Position numbers and translations under genes: made by a program. Below the pieces are notes generated by a model. That model saw nothing but the letters and a program-made list of their open reading frames with translations, did not search any database and was not told the origin of the DNA. Source: Symbiodinium natans (taxonomy: Eukaryota > Sar > Dinophyceae > Suessiales > Symbiodiniaceae). Taken from it: 64,000 nucleotides of DNA. This document shows, piece by piece, positions 32,950-42,699 of this stretch; the stretch's first letter is position 1, and every line of letters begins with the position of its first letter. The DNA is taken from assembly GCA_905221605.1 (NCBI GenBank), contig CAJNDS010002213.1:560136-624135 (forward strand), in the 5' to 3' direction.

Positions 32950-35150
32950 TTTTTTGGGGGGGGGAGGGGGGGAGGGGGGGTTTAGGGTTTAGAGTTTGGG
33001 GTTTAGGGGTTAGGGCATGTTGGGTTGCTTAAGGGCATTTGGGTGTTTTTGAGGGTGTTTTTTGGGGTTTCTGCAGGGTTTTCGAGGGCGGCTTTGGTGT
33101 TTTTAGGGGTGCTTTGAGGTTGTTAAGGCTTAAAACCCGAAAACGCCCTTAAACACCCTAAAACTCGGTGATTTGGCGTTTTTAGGGCTTGATGATGGTT
33201 GTGAAGGGTATCTTAGGGCTTTAGGGTTCTGAAGGTCGCGTTAGGACTTTTCATGGCGTTTTAGGGTTTCAGGTTTTTGAGAGTGCTTTAGGGCTTTGGG
33301 AAGGGTTTTGAGGGTTTTAGAGTTTTTAAGGGTGCTTTGGGGCTTTGAGTTTTTCAGGGTGATTTAGGGGCTAAAAGGCCGTTTTCGGATTTTAGGGTGT
33401 AGGGCTTCAAATGGTAGGAGAACTGGTTCTACCCTTGTTTGAGGACGGCGTGCTCGCAACCCTGCCGCTACCTGCCCATGAGCCTACAAGTGCTAGGGCA
33501 TGTCCTGTTATAACAAGGTCCCTTTTTCTAGGTACTCGGCCGTCCAATACTCCTTCACATGCAGACTCTCCTACCGCCGTCCCTTTCACGGCCCTTTTGA
33601 GGCGTTTCGCGCCAACAGTCAGATCCACGAACAGCAAACCAAACCAGAGCACATAAATAAGCACAAGATGGTATAAAGATGGACGCTTTCCCGGCCCCCT
33701 TCTGGCACCGTTTCGTGCCTCTGTTGCGCGCCATGCGTTGCACATGATTCTTCGACCCCTAAACCCTAAACCCTAAACCCTTCTACTCAGACGTCGCTCA
33801 GAGTTGGTGCCCACTAAAGAAAGATTAAGAAAACAGAGCCCCAAGCCCTTAACCCCAAGCCGCCGAAAAACTGCGGACCATCGAGAAAGTGCTTACCGAG
33901 CGCAACCTAAAGCCCAGAAAACCCCAAATCTCACACACACACACACACACACACACCAACACCACGCAACGCAACGCCACGCAACGCCACGCAACGCAAC
34001 GCAACACAACACAAGCCTTTAAGCACGGCCAACCTTACACCCTAAACCCTAAACCCTAACCCCTCTTAACTACTGCTAACGAAATGTGGGGGCACGGAGG
34101 GAGGGGGGAAGGGTCGGGAGGGCGTTCGAAAACTCTGTCCTGTTTCACCCTGTGCGCCGTTGACCTTGGACTGGCAGGAGCGTTTAGGTTTGAGGGTTTG
34201 GGGTTTAGGCGGTTTAGGGATTTAGGGTTTGGGGTTCAGGGTTGAGGATTTAGGGTCCAGGGTTTTGTGTTGCAGGGTTTGGAGTTTGGGGTTCAGTGTT
34301 AGGGTTTAGGGTTTAGGGTTTGGGGTTCAGGGCTCAGGCTTTGGGGCTGAGGGTTTAGGCTCTAGGTTTAAAAAAGAAATGGCTAAGAGGGATGACAGGG
34401 TTTATGGGGCTGGCAGGGCTTTCGGCCGACCTGGCAACCTGTTGCCGCCTAATTGCATCCAGGAATGCCACCAAACCCTGGCCAAAACTTTAAAACCCCA
34501 AAGCCCTGAAACCCTAAAACCCCCAAACCCGAAACCCTAAACCCTCAACCCTAAACTAACCCATTTCCAGCAAAGCTCTTGAACTGCTGACTCAAAACCG
34601 AACAAGCACTCAATCCCCCCCCCCCCTCCCGCTCGGTCCCTGAATAGGGTTGGCGGAGAGTTTCCCTACACCCCCACCCCCAAACCCTAGACCCTCAGTT
34701 TAGGACCCTCAACCTAAACCTAAACCCTACAGCGGGTTGGATTAGGGCTTGAGCCCCTTCAACCCCTCAAGGCACCAAAGGTCGAGCCGTAAACCCTAAA
34801 CTGGGCCCTAAACGCTAAACCCTCTCTACCTATGTATATTTAAACCTTAATTAATGGGGTCCTCGTCTGATTATGGTGTTTTGAGGGTTTTAGGATTTAG
34901 GGTTTAGGGTTTAGGATTTAAGATTTAGTGTTTAGGATTTAGGATTTTGGGTTTAGGATTTAGGATCTAGGGTTTAGGGTGTCCCAAGGGAGGTCCCAAG
35001 GGGTCCCAGCCAGCTCGTCAATGGCCCCAGTTCTGCTGAAGGGCCACCCCCGCGACCTTTTAAATTTTAAAGCAAAACAATATTCGGAGACCCCCATTGG
35101 TCAAAACTCTGACCCCCCTTGAAGGGGAAAGTTTGGCTTCGAAAATGTAT
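32950..35150. other. Long intron or spacer of channel copy A
   Basis: This holds poly-G (32953-32980), degenerate GGGTTTT/GGGCTTT-rich sequence (33000-33400), and a 350-bp non-telomeric stretch with overlapping open frames on both strands (33407-33745) that match no family. It also holds a CA microsatellite (33931-33955), a CAACGC pentamer-like repeat (33960-34010) and decayed telomeric tracts. Confidence 0.6.
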
Positions 35151-35189
35151 TGTTTTGGGCCAGTTCTGAGCTTATTTTGGGCTGCTCTT

Positions 35190-35640
35190 TGGGGTAAAAT
35201 GGAGGGGCCCCGAAACCGTCGATTGCAGTACTAAACAATAGCATTTTTCATTGCGGATCCTGGGTTCCCCCTTTCTGGGAGGCTTTTTGAAGCCTTTTGG
35301 GGCTTTTGAAAGCTATTTGGGGCTGTGGTGGTGCTTTGGGGCAAAAGGGAGTGGCCCCGAAACCGTCTATTTCAGCAACAGCATTTTTCATTGCGGGAGC
35401 AGGCAAATCTCGGGTTCCACCCGTTTTTGTGGCTTTTAGAAGCCTTTCGGGCCTTTTTAAAGCTATTTGGGACTGTGGCGGTGCTTTGGGGGCCCCGAAA
35501 CCGTCGATTTTTTCCTTGCGGGACAAGGCAAATCCTGGGTTCCCCCCTTTTCTGAGGCGCTTTTTGAAGGCTTCATTGCGGGGCCAGGCAAATCCTGGGT
35601 TCCACCCCTTTTTGGGTGCTTGTTGAAGCCTTTTGGGGAT
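35190..35640. repeat. About 140-bp tandem repeat, three to four copies
   Basis: CCCCGAAACCGTC recurs at 35209, 35354 and 35492 (spacing 145 and 138). The units share ATTGCGG...AATCCTGGGTTCC and TTTTTGAAGCCTTT blocks. The open frames across it on both strands are repeat artefacts. It lies in a copy A intron. Confidence 0.85.
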
Positions 35641-35929
35641 GGGTTGGTGGTAGATGGCTGTGTTGCGAACCGAATGAGAAAAAACTGTTGGTGGTAAACA
35701 AAAAGGTTAGGTAGAAGAGAAGATATAAATTTCAGATGAAAAGGGATTCTAGGAGGGAGGGGTGATGCCAAACACCCTTAGTGAATGCTTTGACCAGAGA
35801 TGCTGAATCCTAAACCCTAAGCCCTAAACCCTAAACCCTAAGCCCTAAACCCTAAACCCTAAACCCTAAACCCTAAGCCCTAAGCCCTAAACCCTAAACC
35901 CTAAACCCTAAGCCCTCAACGCGCCAAAG

Positions 35930-38373
35930 GCCGAGCCGAGCAACGACGCTGAAGAAGATGCGGTTCATGGTCGCAGCAGCTGACTTCTCGGGCGCCGATT
36001 GCGGCTCGTAGAACTGAGTCCCTCGGGTTTAGGGTTTAGGGTTTAGGGTTTAGGGTTTAGGGTTTAGGGTTTAGGGTTTAGGGTTTAGGGTTTAGGGTTT
36101 AGGGTTTAGGGCTGAGGGTTGAGGGAGTTAGGGTTTAGGGCTTAGGCCTGAGGGTTTGGCTCAGAGTCCGGGGCTTTTCTGCTATGTGGCAGTATGCTCA
36201 AACTGTTGGCAGGGTGTAGCTGAAGAGATTCGGGTGTTCCGGGCTGAGGAGGCCTTGAGTGTACCTGCCCGCGCCCGACGCCAAGAAGTAGATTCCTTGA
36301 CCTTTCTGATTCTCATGGAACACCTCATCAAGGTCAAGGAGGTAGAGCTCTTTTGTTGCGCTGTTGCACAGCTCCAGCTCCATTCTGGTGTTGGCGGCCC
36401 CTATCTCGAGGAAGAAGGGATGAGACGCCAGTGTCAGCGAGCGGGCTTCGTGGAAAAGCTCCTTTACAAGACCCTCAGGAAGGGTCAGCAAGAATTGCAT
36501 GTGCTCCTGGATGCTGGCCCGAAAGTGGTCCCTCTCCACCAGCCTTCTGACCTTCATCGTGTGGGCAAATGATACCCCGCATGCTCCGCAGTACTTCCTG
36601 ACAGACTCAAGGATCTGGGCCATCTTTCGTGTCCGCCGAGCGACGTTTGCCATCAGGTTGGTCAAGACACTAATGAACAAGGAGGAGATGATCAGGGACA
36701 CAAAAGTGGCCAATATGGCCAGCCAGCGTTCGAAGAAGGTGTGGAGCTCTACATTGGCTCGCAGGGAGGATGCCGGCAACCTGGACACGGCCCACTCAAC
36801 ACTTCCTTGGTGGCCCAGTACCCGCATCGTAATCAGGGCACCCTTTTGGGGTTGGTTACTTGAAAAGGGAACTCTGAACCAACAAAAAACAAGAGGGAAA
36901 ATGGCACCACTGGGCTACGAAGCTTCGCACATATTGCTGGAAGAAGGGGGCCTCGTGCAGACCTTCAACAAATGCCCAGCCATGCTCGACGGTGCCTGCG
37001 ACAAACCACAGGCTCGCCAGGAAGTGCACTGCGATCCCAAGACCAAACATCAGGCAAAGGACTGGTACAAGAGCAGAAGAGATCCAGCCGTTGAATAAAA
37101 CCTGCATGTACCGGCAGCAGCTGAACTTCTTCAGAAGAACGAAGGCCTTCCGGAATCGCAGAAGGCGAACGAAACGAACAACCTTCAGAAGACGCCTAGC
37201 TCGCAAGGCGCGCAGCAAGCCGGACGCAGCTGGATCTTCGACCTCACCCCCCTCCGGCTGCGAAAGCATGTTGATCAAAAACAGCACCTCCGGTGCCAAC
37301 ATGAGCAGGTCGAAGAAGAACCAAGACCTGAGATATGCCCACGCCACGTCCGCGAGCTTCGTGTGCAGGATGTCGTTGATGTAGACCGCGGTCAGGAAGG
37401 ATGCCTTGGCAAGGTAGCCAGGTAGCCAGGTTTGGTAAGGTAGCCAGGTAGCCAGGTAGCCAGGTAGCCAGGTAGCCAGGTAGCCATACCACACAATGGG
37501 GGGGGTACCCCTTTCTGGCGCGGCCTCTTTCCGCGAGAGCAGGGAGAGACCCAGTCTTCCCAGATCCGGGGTCTCTACATGGAGGTTCATGGGCACTTAG
37601 TGATAACAAAAATAATAATGCTAAGAACAACGAGAGTCACAAGAATAACAAAAATAGTACTAGTTCAAAAAAGTGGGTTCTCAAGTGCCCAAAATAAGGT
37701 TCTAGGGCTCTAGTATTTTGGGGGGTAGCAAAGGGGTACCCCTTAAAGGTTCGGGAAAACTTGGACACTTAAGGCCGCCACACAATCACTGGGCCACCAA
37801 CCCTACATCCTAAACCCTGAACCCTAAACCCTGAACCCTAAACCCCAAACCCCAAACCCCAAACCCCAAACCCCAAACCCAAACCCCAAACCCCAAACCC
37901 CAAACCCCAAACCCCAAACCCTAAACCCTAAACCCTAAACCCTAAACCCTAAACCAAGATGCTGGCACATCCAGGGCCCAGAAAGCCGTAGTTGTCCAGT
38001 TCAAGGCTTCCGTGACTTGCCGCGCCCCTCCCGTAATATCGTACACTTGCAGTGGGGCCGTGACCACCTGGGGGTTTAGGGTTTAGGGTTTAGGGTTTAG
38101 GGTTTAGGGTTTAGGGTTTAGGGTTTAGGGTTTAGGGTTTAGGGTTTAGGGTTTAGGGTTTAGGGTTTAGGGTTTAGGGCCTTAAACCCTCATCCGAAAA
38201 CCCCAATGAAACCCCAAAACCCTTAACCCTCAAACCCTAAAGCCCTCAAACCCTAAACCCCCAAAGCCCCTAAAACCCCTAAAACTCCTAAACCAAAACT
38301 CCCAGAAGGTCTCAGCTTCTTCGATGGGGCCTCCAGGAATAAGGCGAGCATAGCCAAGAGATCCCAGACGATC
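35930..38373 (-). CDS. CNG/EAG-type cation channel, copy A (membrane core)
   Basis: A plasma- or organelle-membrane cation channel subunit with six helices, C-linker and the start of a cyclic-nucleotide-binding fold. Exons (minus): 38373-38331 (S1, IVWDLLAMLALFLEA), 38067-37963 (PLQVYDI...WTTTAFWALDVP), 37404-36927 (S2 to S5), 36805-36254 (pore, S6, C-linker, ELYLLDLDEVFHENQKGQGI) and 36021 to about 35930. Phases agree across all junctions. S4 reads RALRARRLLKVVRFVRLLR. The pore loop reads VEWAVSRLPASSLRANVELH, without the TxGYGD filter of potassium channels. Acceptors are AG|G; donors are GC or GA. It is about 70-80% identical by eye to copy B. Three introns here are absent from copy B. The ligand and ion are unknown. 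Confidence 0.92.
36022..36253 (-). other. Copy-A-specific GC-AG intron with telomeric array
   Basis: 232 nt from GCCTCCTCAGC to AACCCGAG, containing the long TTTAGGG array at 36027-36108. Copy B reads straight through the same point (LQGTEFF) near 53690. The junction gives QGTQFYEPQ in copy A. Confidence 0.88.
36806..36926 (-). mobile_element. Introner-like intron with TIRs, copy A only
   Basis: 121 nt inserted at the codon for Arg before VEWAV. It is bordered by GAAG on both sides. The element ends CTTCGTAGCCCAGT and, inverted, CTTGGTGGCCCAGT (12 of 14 match). Read as GA-AG (GAAGCTTCG...CACCAAG|GAAG). Copy B has no insertion here. No transposase is encoded; it behaves like a non-autonomous DNA element that doubles as an intron. 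Confidence 0.88.
37405..37962 (-). other. Copy-A-specific GC-AG intron with telomeric arrays
   Basis: 558 nt, starting GCATCTTGGTTTAGGG and ending TTGCCAAG, with GCATC duplicated at both junctions. On the plus strand it contains CCCTAAA and CCCCAAA arrays (37800-37954) and an 8-bp minisatellite (37411-37487). Copy B is uninterrupted here (DVPASFFTAV). Confidence 0.9.
37411..37487 (+). repeat. (AGCCAGGT)n minisatellite at an intron 3' end
   Basis: About nine octamers directly upstream (on the coding strand) of the acceptor at 37405. On the coding strand they give a TACCTGGC polypyrimidine-poor tract. Translating it gives a spurious Tyr-Leu-Ala-Thr-Trp repeat. Confidence 0.92.
38072..38178 (+). 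repeat. TTTAGGG array upstream of the PLQVYD exon
   Basis: About 15 perfect units. On the coding strand it reads (CCCTAAA)n then CCCCCAG|GTGGTC, so the array forms the intron 3' end and supplies the pyrimidine-rich tract before the AG. Confidence 0.95.
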
Positions 38374-38794
38374 CTCCCAGGAACTCCCAGCTTCTTGCTG
38401 TTCGGGACATTCAATTCTGAAGGATTAGGGTTTAGGGTTTAGGGTTTAGAGTTTAGGGTTTAGGGTTTAGGGTTTAGGGTTTAGGGTTTAGGGATCTAAG
38501 TTCCGCAACAGCAACCCCAGTTATGGAGGTCAGGGATCACGGGGCCCGGGACCATGAACACAAAGCCCGAAACCTTGAGGATTCAGGCCCTGAACCCGAC
38601 ATTGAGGCCGGACTGGGAGAACCCCGAAGCCCAAACCCTCCTAACCCCTAAACCCTAAACCCTAAACCCTAAACCCTAAACCTTAAACCCCAAACGTCCT
38701 AAACGCGAATTTTATCAGCCCCTGGCTTCAGGAAGCCGGGCTGGGAGAACCCTGAACCCAAGCCCTCCTAACCCCTAACCCCTAACCCCTAACC

Positions 38795-38950
38795 CTAAAC
38801 CCTAAACCCTAAACCCTAAACCCTAAACCCTAAACCCTAAACCCTAAACGCCAAACCCTAAACCCTAAACCCTAAACCCTAAACCCTAAACCCTAAACCC
38901 TAAACCCTAAACCCTAAACCCTAAACCCTAAACCCTAAACCCTAAACCCT
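38795..38950 (-). repeat. CCCTAAA array
   Basis: About 21 units with one CGCCAAA variant, beginning at the donor of the copy A exon 39052-38953 (GAGAG|GGTTTAGGG). Confidence 0.95.
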
Positions 38951-38952
38951 CT

Positions 38953-39052
38953 CCTCCTGGGCTCTTCGGGGTGGATGGCGCAACCTTTGACTTTCTCCGA
39001 TGACCGCCGGATCCTGCGATGAGCCCCCGAAGTGGTCGTGGGCGCGCGAGGC
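38953..39052 (-). CDS. Copy A exon 5' of S1 (paralogue at 56040)
   Basis: Acceptor CCCCAG|GCCTCG. It reads ASRAHDHFGGSSQDPAVIGE and ends AQEER. Copy B reads ATARDHDLGCGSKAPRRHRA and ends TQEER, with the same acceptor and the same telomere-abutting donor. Likely cytoplasmic N-terminal region. Confidence 0.75.
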
Positions 39053-39274
39053 CTGGGGTGGTTTAGGGTTTAGGGTTTAGGGTTTAGGGTCTAGGGTTTA
39101 GGGTTTAGGGTTTAGGGTTTAGGGTTTAGGGTTTAGGGTTTAGGGTTTAGGGTTTAGGGTTTAGGAATTCGGGTTTAGGGTTTAGGGTTCAGGGTTTCGG
39201 GTGTAGGGTTCAGGATTTAGGTTGTAGGGTTTGGGGCTTAGGGTTTGGGGTTTAGGGTTTAGGGTGGTGATTTA

Positions 39275-39358
39275 TCTAAGATGTGGGGTCCTGATCACAA
39301 GGCGGCCCCTCTTATTTAGGGCAGCCACAAAAGACCATATTCTAGGGAGGTGACTATA
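39275..39358. repeat. MITE-like fragment, family 5
   Basis: Carries the GGCGGCCCC and AGACCATATT...GAGGTGACTAT signatures of the family at 20610-20735. Confidence 0.4.
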
Positions 39359-39574
39359 AAGGGGTTTAGGGTTTAGGGCATGGGGTTGAGGTTTTGGGGT
39401 TTACAGGGGGTTGAGGGTTGAGAGTTTATGTGTTTGCGGGCTTACGGTGGCTTAGTGTTTTGGGGTTCAGGGTTTAGGGTATAGGGTTTATAGGGCCTAA
39501 GTTTGTGGTTTCGGGCTTCGGGTTTCGGGCTTCGGGCACAAAGTGCGCCAGGGCCTAGCAGGCTTCACCTATTT

Positions 39575-39650
39575 TAGCTGCACGCCCGGCGGCGAGGTGA
39601 CGACGTGGGCTCGCTGCAAGTCGGACAGCGCGTCTTCATCAAGAGCCCAC
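39575..39650 (-). CDS. Copy A exon, WALDEDALSDLQRA (paralogue at 56742)
   Basis: Acceptor ATCAG|GTGG. It reads WALDEDALSDLQRAHVVTSP. Copy B reads WSIEDEELLDLQRANALTMP after TAG|GTGG. N-terminal cytoplasmic region of the channel. Confidence 0.78.
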
Positions 39651-40209
39651 CTGATTTTGGGGTGTAGGGGTGTAGGTTGTAGGGTTTAGGGTTGAGGATA
39701 GGGTTTAGGGTTCAGGGTTGAGGGTTTGTTCAAGAAGTTTGAGGTTTAGAGTTTAGCGTTCTGGCTAGTTGCAAGAGGGGTTTACAGTTCAGGGGACTTC
39801 GAGGGCACATTCATGTGTTACTGTGGCATTCATGTTGATGCGGGGAAGTTCTGGCATTGGCACTACAAAAGATGGTAACTCCTGTGTAGCAACGCTTACG
39901 GCCCCTCCCTGCGAGCGCAATGGGGGTTTAGGGTTTAGGGTTTAGGGTTTAGGGTTTAGGGTTTAGGGTTTAGGGTTTAGGGTTTAGGGTTTAGGGTTTA
40001 GGGCTTAGGGGCTTAGGGGCTTAGGGGCTTAGAGCGCGAGGGCTAAGGGCTTGTAGAGTTCAGGGCTTATGAGGTTTGAAGGGCTTATACCGCAAATAGG
40101 GCTAAGAGTACAGGGCCTTCAAGGTACCTAGTACCTAGATGTCTACAGGCTTTCTAAGGCTCAGGGGCTATAGGGGCTGCTCTGAGTACTTCCTGTCGTC
40201 CATCTTGGG

Positions 40210-40315
40210 GCCCTAAACCCTAAACCCTAAACCCTAAACCCTAAACCCTAAACCCTAAACCCTAAACCCTAAACCCTAAACCCTAAACCCTAAACCCTAA
40301 ACCCTAAACCCTACA
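40210..40315 (-). repeat. CCCTAAA array
   Basis: About 15 perfect units, 3' of the copy A exon at 40384-40331 on the coding strand. Confidence 0.95.
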
Positions 40316-40330
40316 CGCCTAAAGATGACC

Positions 40331-40384
40331 GAGCTGCTCGATGCCCACTTGGAAGGCTACGTCGCCTTGACGGAGCAGTTCTTC
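40331..40384 (-). CDS. Copy A exon, LLRQGDVAFQVGIEQL (paralogue near 57230)
   Basis: Acceptor CCGAG|GAAG. It reads EELLRQGDVAFQVGIEQLG. Copy B has EETLRLGDAAFQIGAEWLG. The plus strand is also open (MTELLDAHLEGYVALTEQFF), but only the minus reading has a paralogue. CCCTAAA arrays lie on both sides. Confidence 0.75.
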
Positions 40385-40399
40385 CTCGGTTGGTCATTA

Positions 40400-40502
40400 G
40401 AGACCCTAAACCCTAAACCCTAACCCTAAACCCTAAACCCTAAACCCTAAACCCTAAACCCTAAACCCTAAACCCTAAACCCTAAACCCTAAACCCTAAA
40501 CC
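40400..40502 (-). repeat. CCCTAAA array
   Basis: About 14 units, immediately left of a family-2 MITE. Confidence 0.95.
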
Positions 40503-40552
40503 TCAAAAAAAGGAATCAATAACAATCCCCATATTGCCCTCAGAAGGACGGC

Positions 40553-40654
40553 TTTTTGCTTAAGAACACCTCAAACAAGAAAGAATAACAGTCCCCAGAT
40601 TGCCCTAAGAAGGAAGACTCTCTTGATTTTTTGGGTGGTTCTTAAGCAAATAAC
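40553..40654. repeat. MITE-like palindrome, family 2
   Basis: The ends TTTTGCTTAAGAACACCTC and GGGTGGTTCTTAAGCAAAT are inverted repeats. The core repeats the AACAGTCCCC...ATTGCCCT sequence found just upstream (40517-40550). Confidence 0.78.
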
Positions 40655-41164
40655 AGAAAATGCTAGTCTATGGGGTCCCTTTAATTATAAGCCCAAAAGA
40701 TTTCAATGTCCCAAAGTGGAACCAGGCTTCCATGTCAGCAGTGGTTTGTTCGCGCGCCGACTTGCTCAAACCCATCGCCAGCTTCTTCTGCTGGGAAGAC
40801 AGCGACGCGCGTGAGGCCCGCGATGTGCGAGAGGCGATTGAGGCCTGATGGTTCATTTGCGGCTCGTTGTCACTGGAGACGTTCGATCCAGAAATGGAAC
40901 CTTTCCTTGGTTGCTAACATCTTTGACATCAATATTAGGAGAATATACTTGATTGAAAAACTGACATCATCTGCAGAGACACAGCACTTTGATATCATTG
41001 CTCCTTCGACGCTGCAACGACAAAATCTGCAAGCCTAAGCCCTATATCAGCCCTAAACCCGAAACCCTAAACCCTAAACCCCAAACCCAAACCCTAAACC
41101 CCAAACCCCAAACCCCAAACCCTAAACCCTAAATCCTAAACCCTAAACCCTAAACCCTCAGCCC

Positions 41165-41241
41165 TCCGAGCCTCCTGGGCTTCGACACGGCCAGCTGCTT
41201 CGAAGAGAACTTCAGCTTCAGTGACTTCGACCCCCTTGGCG
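41165..41241 (-). CDS. Copy A exon, KFSSKQLAVS (paralogue near 62210)
   Basis: Acceptor CGCCAAG|GGG. The frame SLKLKFSSKQLAVSKPRRLG is chosen because copy B reads SALRKTFSKQLTVSDAQKTL. Other frames and the plus strand are open too. Basic and Ser-rich; N-terminal region. Confidence 0.6.
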
Positions 41242-41273
41242 AGCTAGAGGGGTGAGGTTTCCGGGTTTGGCTT

Positions 41274-41364
41274 TGGGGTTTGGGGTTTGGGGTTTGGGGT
41301 TTGGGGTTTGGGGTTTGGGGTTTGGGGTTTGGGGTTTGGGGTTTGGGGTTTGGGGTTTGGGGTT
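41274..41364 (+). repeat. TTTGGGG variant array
   Basis: About 13 perfect TTTGGGG units with no TTTAGGG. Confidence 0.95.
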
Positions 41365-41784
41365 AAAGAGCCCTTCTTGCGCCCAAACGTTGGCACAGCT
41401 GATGCAAAACTGAGAGGACTAAAGGGCCGACGGGGAGGTTCAACGGCTGCGTCTGGTCGACTGGGGAACGCAAACAATGTGCCCTAAACCCTAAACCCTA
41501 AACCCTAAACCCTAAACCCTAAACCCTAAACCCTAAACCCTAAACCCTAAACCCCTTGCAGGAGCTGGTGCTGCAGCCGTGGCTAGCTTCGTGTAAACCC
41601 TAAACTTCCCTAAGCCCGAGACTCTTGACCCTAAACCCTAAACCCGTGACATAAACCCTAAACCCTTCCTTCTTCCTTGCATTCAAAGCCCCCCACCAAA
41701 AAAAAACAAAAGGCTTAATTAAGCCTGTCTAGGAATTCGGCGCTTAGGCAGCCGAACTCAGCACAACAAAGCCAAACGAACTTG

Positions 41785-42115
41785 TCTGGGGATAAACCCG
41801 AAACTCAGGGCCGAGGCCGCCCCCCTATGGGGGTCCTGGAGCCCTCGCCAGCCCCAGCGGCTTCAGGCCCGCTCAGGCACGGCCCCTCCCCCCTGACCCC
41901 CCCTGGCCCCCTGGCCCCCTCCCCCCACTTTTGGCCCCCCTAGCCCGCCCATGCTGCCCCTTGACTACCCTGACCTTGCCCTGGTCGCTCTGGTTCACCT
42001 GACCCCCCCTGACCCCGCCCTGGCCCCCCTGACTCATGAAACTGAGTAAGATTTTAGAAGTGGACTGTTTGTCTGAGTTTAGGCCTAAACCCTAAAGGGA
42101 ATAGGTTCGAAACCT
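41785..42115. repeat. GC-rich dispersed element, inverted partner of 47465-47870
   Basis: One end (GAAACTCAGGGCCGAGGCCG) and the other end (AGAAGTGGACTGTTTGTCTG and AGTTTAGGCCTAAACCCT) recur in reverse complement at the ends of 47465-47870. The interior is a decayed GGCC/CCTGACCCCC-rich tract. Confidence 0.75.
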
Positions 42116-42465
42116 AACCTTCACAGCATCCACGCCCAATTACACCCTAAACCCAAAACCCTAGACCCCCACACCCACCGCAAGTTTTAGGGCCTAGCAC
42201 TTCCGCAGCCTCCCCTCCCCAGATTTTAGGGTTAGGGTTTAGGGCTTGGGGTTTAGGATTTAGGGGTTTAGGGGTCTAGGGTTCAGGGTTTAGGACCCTT
42301 CGACCATGTTGGGTTTTGGCTTTCGTCTAAGGGTTATTCGTGGCTGCGGAGTCGACTTTCAAGCATTCGGCGTCTCAGGCCTTTCGACAAGACTCAAACG
42401 CACACACTCGGGCAAAAATTTTGGTCGAGACTCGGGGGACCCTGAGCCCTAAACGGCAAACGCTA

Positions 42466-42570
42466 CAGGATGTTCCCCCTTATACTATCAGTCCTTAATT
42501 GGGATTATAGTACCCCCGATTATAATCCCTAATAAGGACTGGTAGTATATGGGTGAACATCCCAAACTTA
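42466..42570. repeat. MITE-like palindrome, family 1
   Basis: The ends AGGATGTTCCCCCTTATAC and TATGGGTGAACATCCC are inverted around a core with a second inverted block (GTACCCCCGATTATAATCCC). Confidence 0.82.
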
Positions 42571-42629
42571 CCCGAACAACTTCAACAAAATCCTACAATC
42601 GCAGTCAGAAGCACTCTCCAGCTTGCCCT

Positions 42630-42673
42630 CCCACATCTGCTTCGTAGACTTGGAGCAACTTCGTTTGGAGCGC
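42630..42673 (-). CDS. Copy A exon, ALQTKLLQVYEADVG (paralogue at 63301)
   Basis: Acceptor ACAGAG|GCGCTC and donor GGAGG|GCAAGC. Copy B reads ALQEKLLQIYEADTG with the same start. It follows an exon ending ...IQ in both copies, giving a continuous helical segment. Confidence 0.75.
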
Positions 42674-42699
42674 CTCTGTCAAGCAGAGGTATACGGTTG

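Noticed and set aside
36856-37596. Channel copy A beginning at an ATG near 37596 with a Tyr-Leu-Ala-Thr-Trp repeat
   Set aside because: That part translates an intronic octamer minisatellite; copy B shows the real upstream exon (PLQVYD...), found in copy A at 38067-37963.
40325-40395. Plus-strand exon MTELLDAHLEGYVALTEQFF
   Set aside because: The minus reading of the same DNA has a paralogue in copy B (57165-57260); the plus reading has none.
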